Source of the DNA: JANXSS01 sp043729515
GTDB lineage: Bacteria > Pseudomonadota > Gammaproteobacteria > Burkholderiales > Burkholderiaceae_D
Direction: 5' to 3'
DNA length: 64,000 nucleotides
Assembly (NCBI GenBank): GCA_043729515.1
Contig: JAYTLK010000259.1
Span: 4,518 to 68,517 of the forward strand
A program made the position numbers and the translations under genes. Under the pieces are notes generated by a model that was not told the DNA's origin, did not search any database, and worked only from the letters and a program-made list of their open reading frames with translations. Position 1 is the stretch's first letter. Each line of letters begins with the position of its first letter. Below, one piece after another: positions 62,334 through 64,000 of this stretch.

Positions 62334-63203
62334 CACGCGCCTGATCCTGCAGCGCTATCAAAGCCATCTGCATCACTACCGAAAAATCAACGGACAGCCC
62401 TTGTCGTTCAATACACAAGCCACGCGGCTAATGCCGATCGTAGCGTTCTTCAAGTGGTGCGCCCGGGAAAACCTCATCCTGCACAATCCGGCCTCCGACC
62501 TGGTGCTGCCGAAGCCACCACGCCAGCTGCCCAAGCACCTGACGAGCGTGGCCGACATCGAGACCATCCTGAACCAGGCTGATATCGAGACACCTTCAGG
62601 TGTGCGCAACCGGGCGATGCTGGAGACGCTCTACAGCACCGGCATTCGTCGTTCGGAGCTGATCAATCTGACGCTCTACGATGTCGATACGGCCAACGGC
62701 ACGCTGATGGTGCGCCAGGGGAAAGGGAGAAAGGACCGGTTGGTTCCGATCGGCGAGCGGGCCTGTGCCTGGTTGCGCGCTACGTGCAGGAAGTGCGGCC
62801 GCAGCTGGTTCTGACGCTGGATCAGCCTACCTTGTTCGTGACCGATTACGGCGAGGCGTTTGAAAAAAACCGGCTATCGGACATGGTCAAGCTCCACATG
62901 CAGCATGCCGGTTTTAACAGCGGCGGCTGCCACGCGTTTCGCCACGCGATGGCCACGCATATGCTGGAAAACGGCGCCGATATTCGGTACATCCAGGCGA
63001 TCTTGGGGCACTCGGAGCTGTCGACGACGCAGATTTACACCCATGTCGCCATTGGCCGATTGAAGGCGGTGCATGCATTGACCCATCCGGCGCGTCTGGC
63101 GCGTGTCGGTGGCGATCAGAGCAGTGAACCAAGGCCGGACATCAGCGGAGACAGAAAAACGCTGCTGGCGGCGATCGGTGGCGAGAACGAGGCAGACGAA
63201 TAA
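62248..63203 (+). pseudogene. XerC/integrase-type tyrosine recombinase, frameshifted
   Basis: Two overlapping reading frames, 62248-62814 and 62784-63203, together encode one recombinase. Inserting a single base at about 62775 restores WLARYVQEVRPQL and joins them. Catalytic residues are all visible: R in STGIRRSEL, K in RQGKGRKDR, HAFRH, GHSEL and Y in TQIYTHV. The N-terminal SAM-like domain is short, and the start is uncertain because the opposite-strand ORF6N gene begins here. As read, the gene is broken. Confidence 0.8.
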
Positions 63204-63270
63204 GCGGTACAACCATTCCATTTCTGACGGCGGACGACCATACTGTACATACAAATAGCAATACAGGTGC

Positions 63271-63551
63271 ATGATGCGCTTTGAATGGGATGAGAACAAG
63301 AACCGGGTCAACATCCGCAAGCACGGCATCGACTTTGCTGCGTGACCGACATCTTCAAACATCCGGTCCTGATGTCACTGGACGGGCGGGAAGACCATGG
63401 CGAGGAGCGCTGGCTTGCCGTGGGGTGGATCAAGGCCGTGATCGGGGTGGTGGTCTATGTCGAGCGCATGGATGATGTGATCCGGATCATCTCGGCGCGT
63501 AAAGCAACCAAGAGTGAGGTACGTCGCTATGAACAAGGTATCCAAAACTGA
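63271..63551 (+). pseudogene. brnT: BrnT-type toxin gene, frameshifted
   Basis: MMRFEWDENKNRVNIRKHGIDFA is the BrnT start (ATG 63271 or 63274), but a TGA at 63343-63345 interrupts it. Adding one base at about 63340 continues as VTDIFKHPVLMSLDGRED, then WLAVGWIK, YVERMDDVIRIISARKAT and the usual end RYEQ. BrnT is a RelE-fold mRNA-cleaving toxin. The last codons overlap brnA by 23 bases. Confidence 0.8.
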
Positions 63552-63780
63552 CTGGGCCCGACTGGCAGGCATGAAGGACCAGGAGATCGACACCAGCGAT
63601 ATCGGCGAGTTGGATGACGAGTTCTTCCGCAACGCCGAGTTACGCGTACCGGCCAAGCAGGCGGTAACGATTCGGCTCGATGCGGATGTGTTGGAGTGGT
63701 TCAAGGAGCAGGGTCAAGGCTACCAGACCCGTATCAACCAGTTGCTGCGGTTGTACATGCAAAGCAAGCAGCAACGGTAG
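63529..63780 (+). CDS. brnA: BrnA-type antitoxin
   Basis: The 83-residue protein starts at ATG 63529 (MNKVSKTDWARLAGMKDQEID), with GAGG nine bases upstream. The C-terminal half is the ribbon-helix-helix domain that binds its own promoter (VTIRLDADVLEWFKEQG, YQTRINQLLRLYM). Order toxin-antitoxin and the 23-base overlap are typical. The antitoxin itself is intact. Confidence 0.88.
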   Translation: MNKVSKTDWARLAGMKDQEIDTSDIGELDDEFFRNAELRVPAKQAVTIRLDADVLEWFKEQGQGYQTRINQLLRLYMQSKQQR

Positions 63781-64000
63781 CCAATGAGTGTCAGAGGAAC
63801 AAAGCGCGCTCCTGCGTCGCTTGCACCCGCACTGCGTCGGCAGTCGGAAAAGTGCCACGCAACGGCACAGCCACTGCGGGGTAAATTTCTTCAAGGCACC
63901 AAGTCAATGCGCAAATACGCGAGTACCTATCGCAGATTTACAGTTTGGCAATGGCGTGATGCTGTACCAACCGCAGAACGCGTTTGTGAAAAAATTTAAA

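Noticed and set aside
63784..63999. 71-codon open frame at the window end
   Set aside because: Basic, low-complexity translation without a ribosome site or known family, and the sequence ends just after it.

Overview
The window is GC-rich, densely packed chromosomal DNA. Its conserved clusters point to a betaproteobacterium of the order Burkholderiales, probably close to the Oxalobacteraceae. The clues are iscRSUA-hscBA-fdx, the block lysS-prfB-recJ-rpfE, lolC/E-lolD-tatD-comEC, a cofactor-dependent malonate decarboxylase and a bacterial kynurenine pathway. This placement is inferred from gene content; no rRNA or tRNA gene was seen.

Left part (1-23.4 kb). A peptide-type ABC transporter operon (five genes, the first cut by the window edge) converges on a GntR/FCD regulator that looks like MatR. 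A MatR-like operator lies between the regulator and a divergent ten-gene run: a DctPQM TRAP transporter followed by mdcA-C-D-E-G-B-H. Together these suggest a malonate uptake and decarboxylation unit. Two small envelope proteins, rdgC, a PepSY-like membrane protein and a lipoprotein follow. Next comes a minus-strand run: small exported protein, LytS-like histidine kinase, LytTR response regulator, kynB, kynU. The regulator stop and the kynB start are one base apart.

Middle part (23.7-43.5 kb). Here are an exported M1 aminopeptidase, a phasin-like protein with a perfect hexanucleotide repeat, a Crp/Fnr regulator that keeps only two of the four FNR cysteines, a NarL/NarX-type two-component pair and dctA with a clear terminator. 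An aspartate-type aminotransferase is divergent from uvrB. uvrB overlaps a uracil-DNA-glycosylase-fold protein that lacks the catalytic aspartate. The isc operon has a textbook promoter with an IscR type 1 site, and a stem-loop plus an intrinsic terminator between iscA and hscB.

Right part (43.6-64 kb). lysS, prfB (with its programmed +1 frameshift), a TAXI-type binding protein, recJ and an rpfE-like gene run on the minus strand. The plus strand carries lolC/E, lolD, tatD and comEC. The last 8 kb is accessory: a 1.6-kilo-residue exported RHS protein with an AT-richer variable tip, an overlapping candidate immunity gene, an ORF6N-domain protein, a frameshifted tyrosine recombinase, and a BrnT/BrnA toxin-antitoxin pair in which brnT is also frameshifted.
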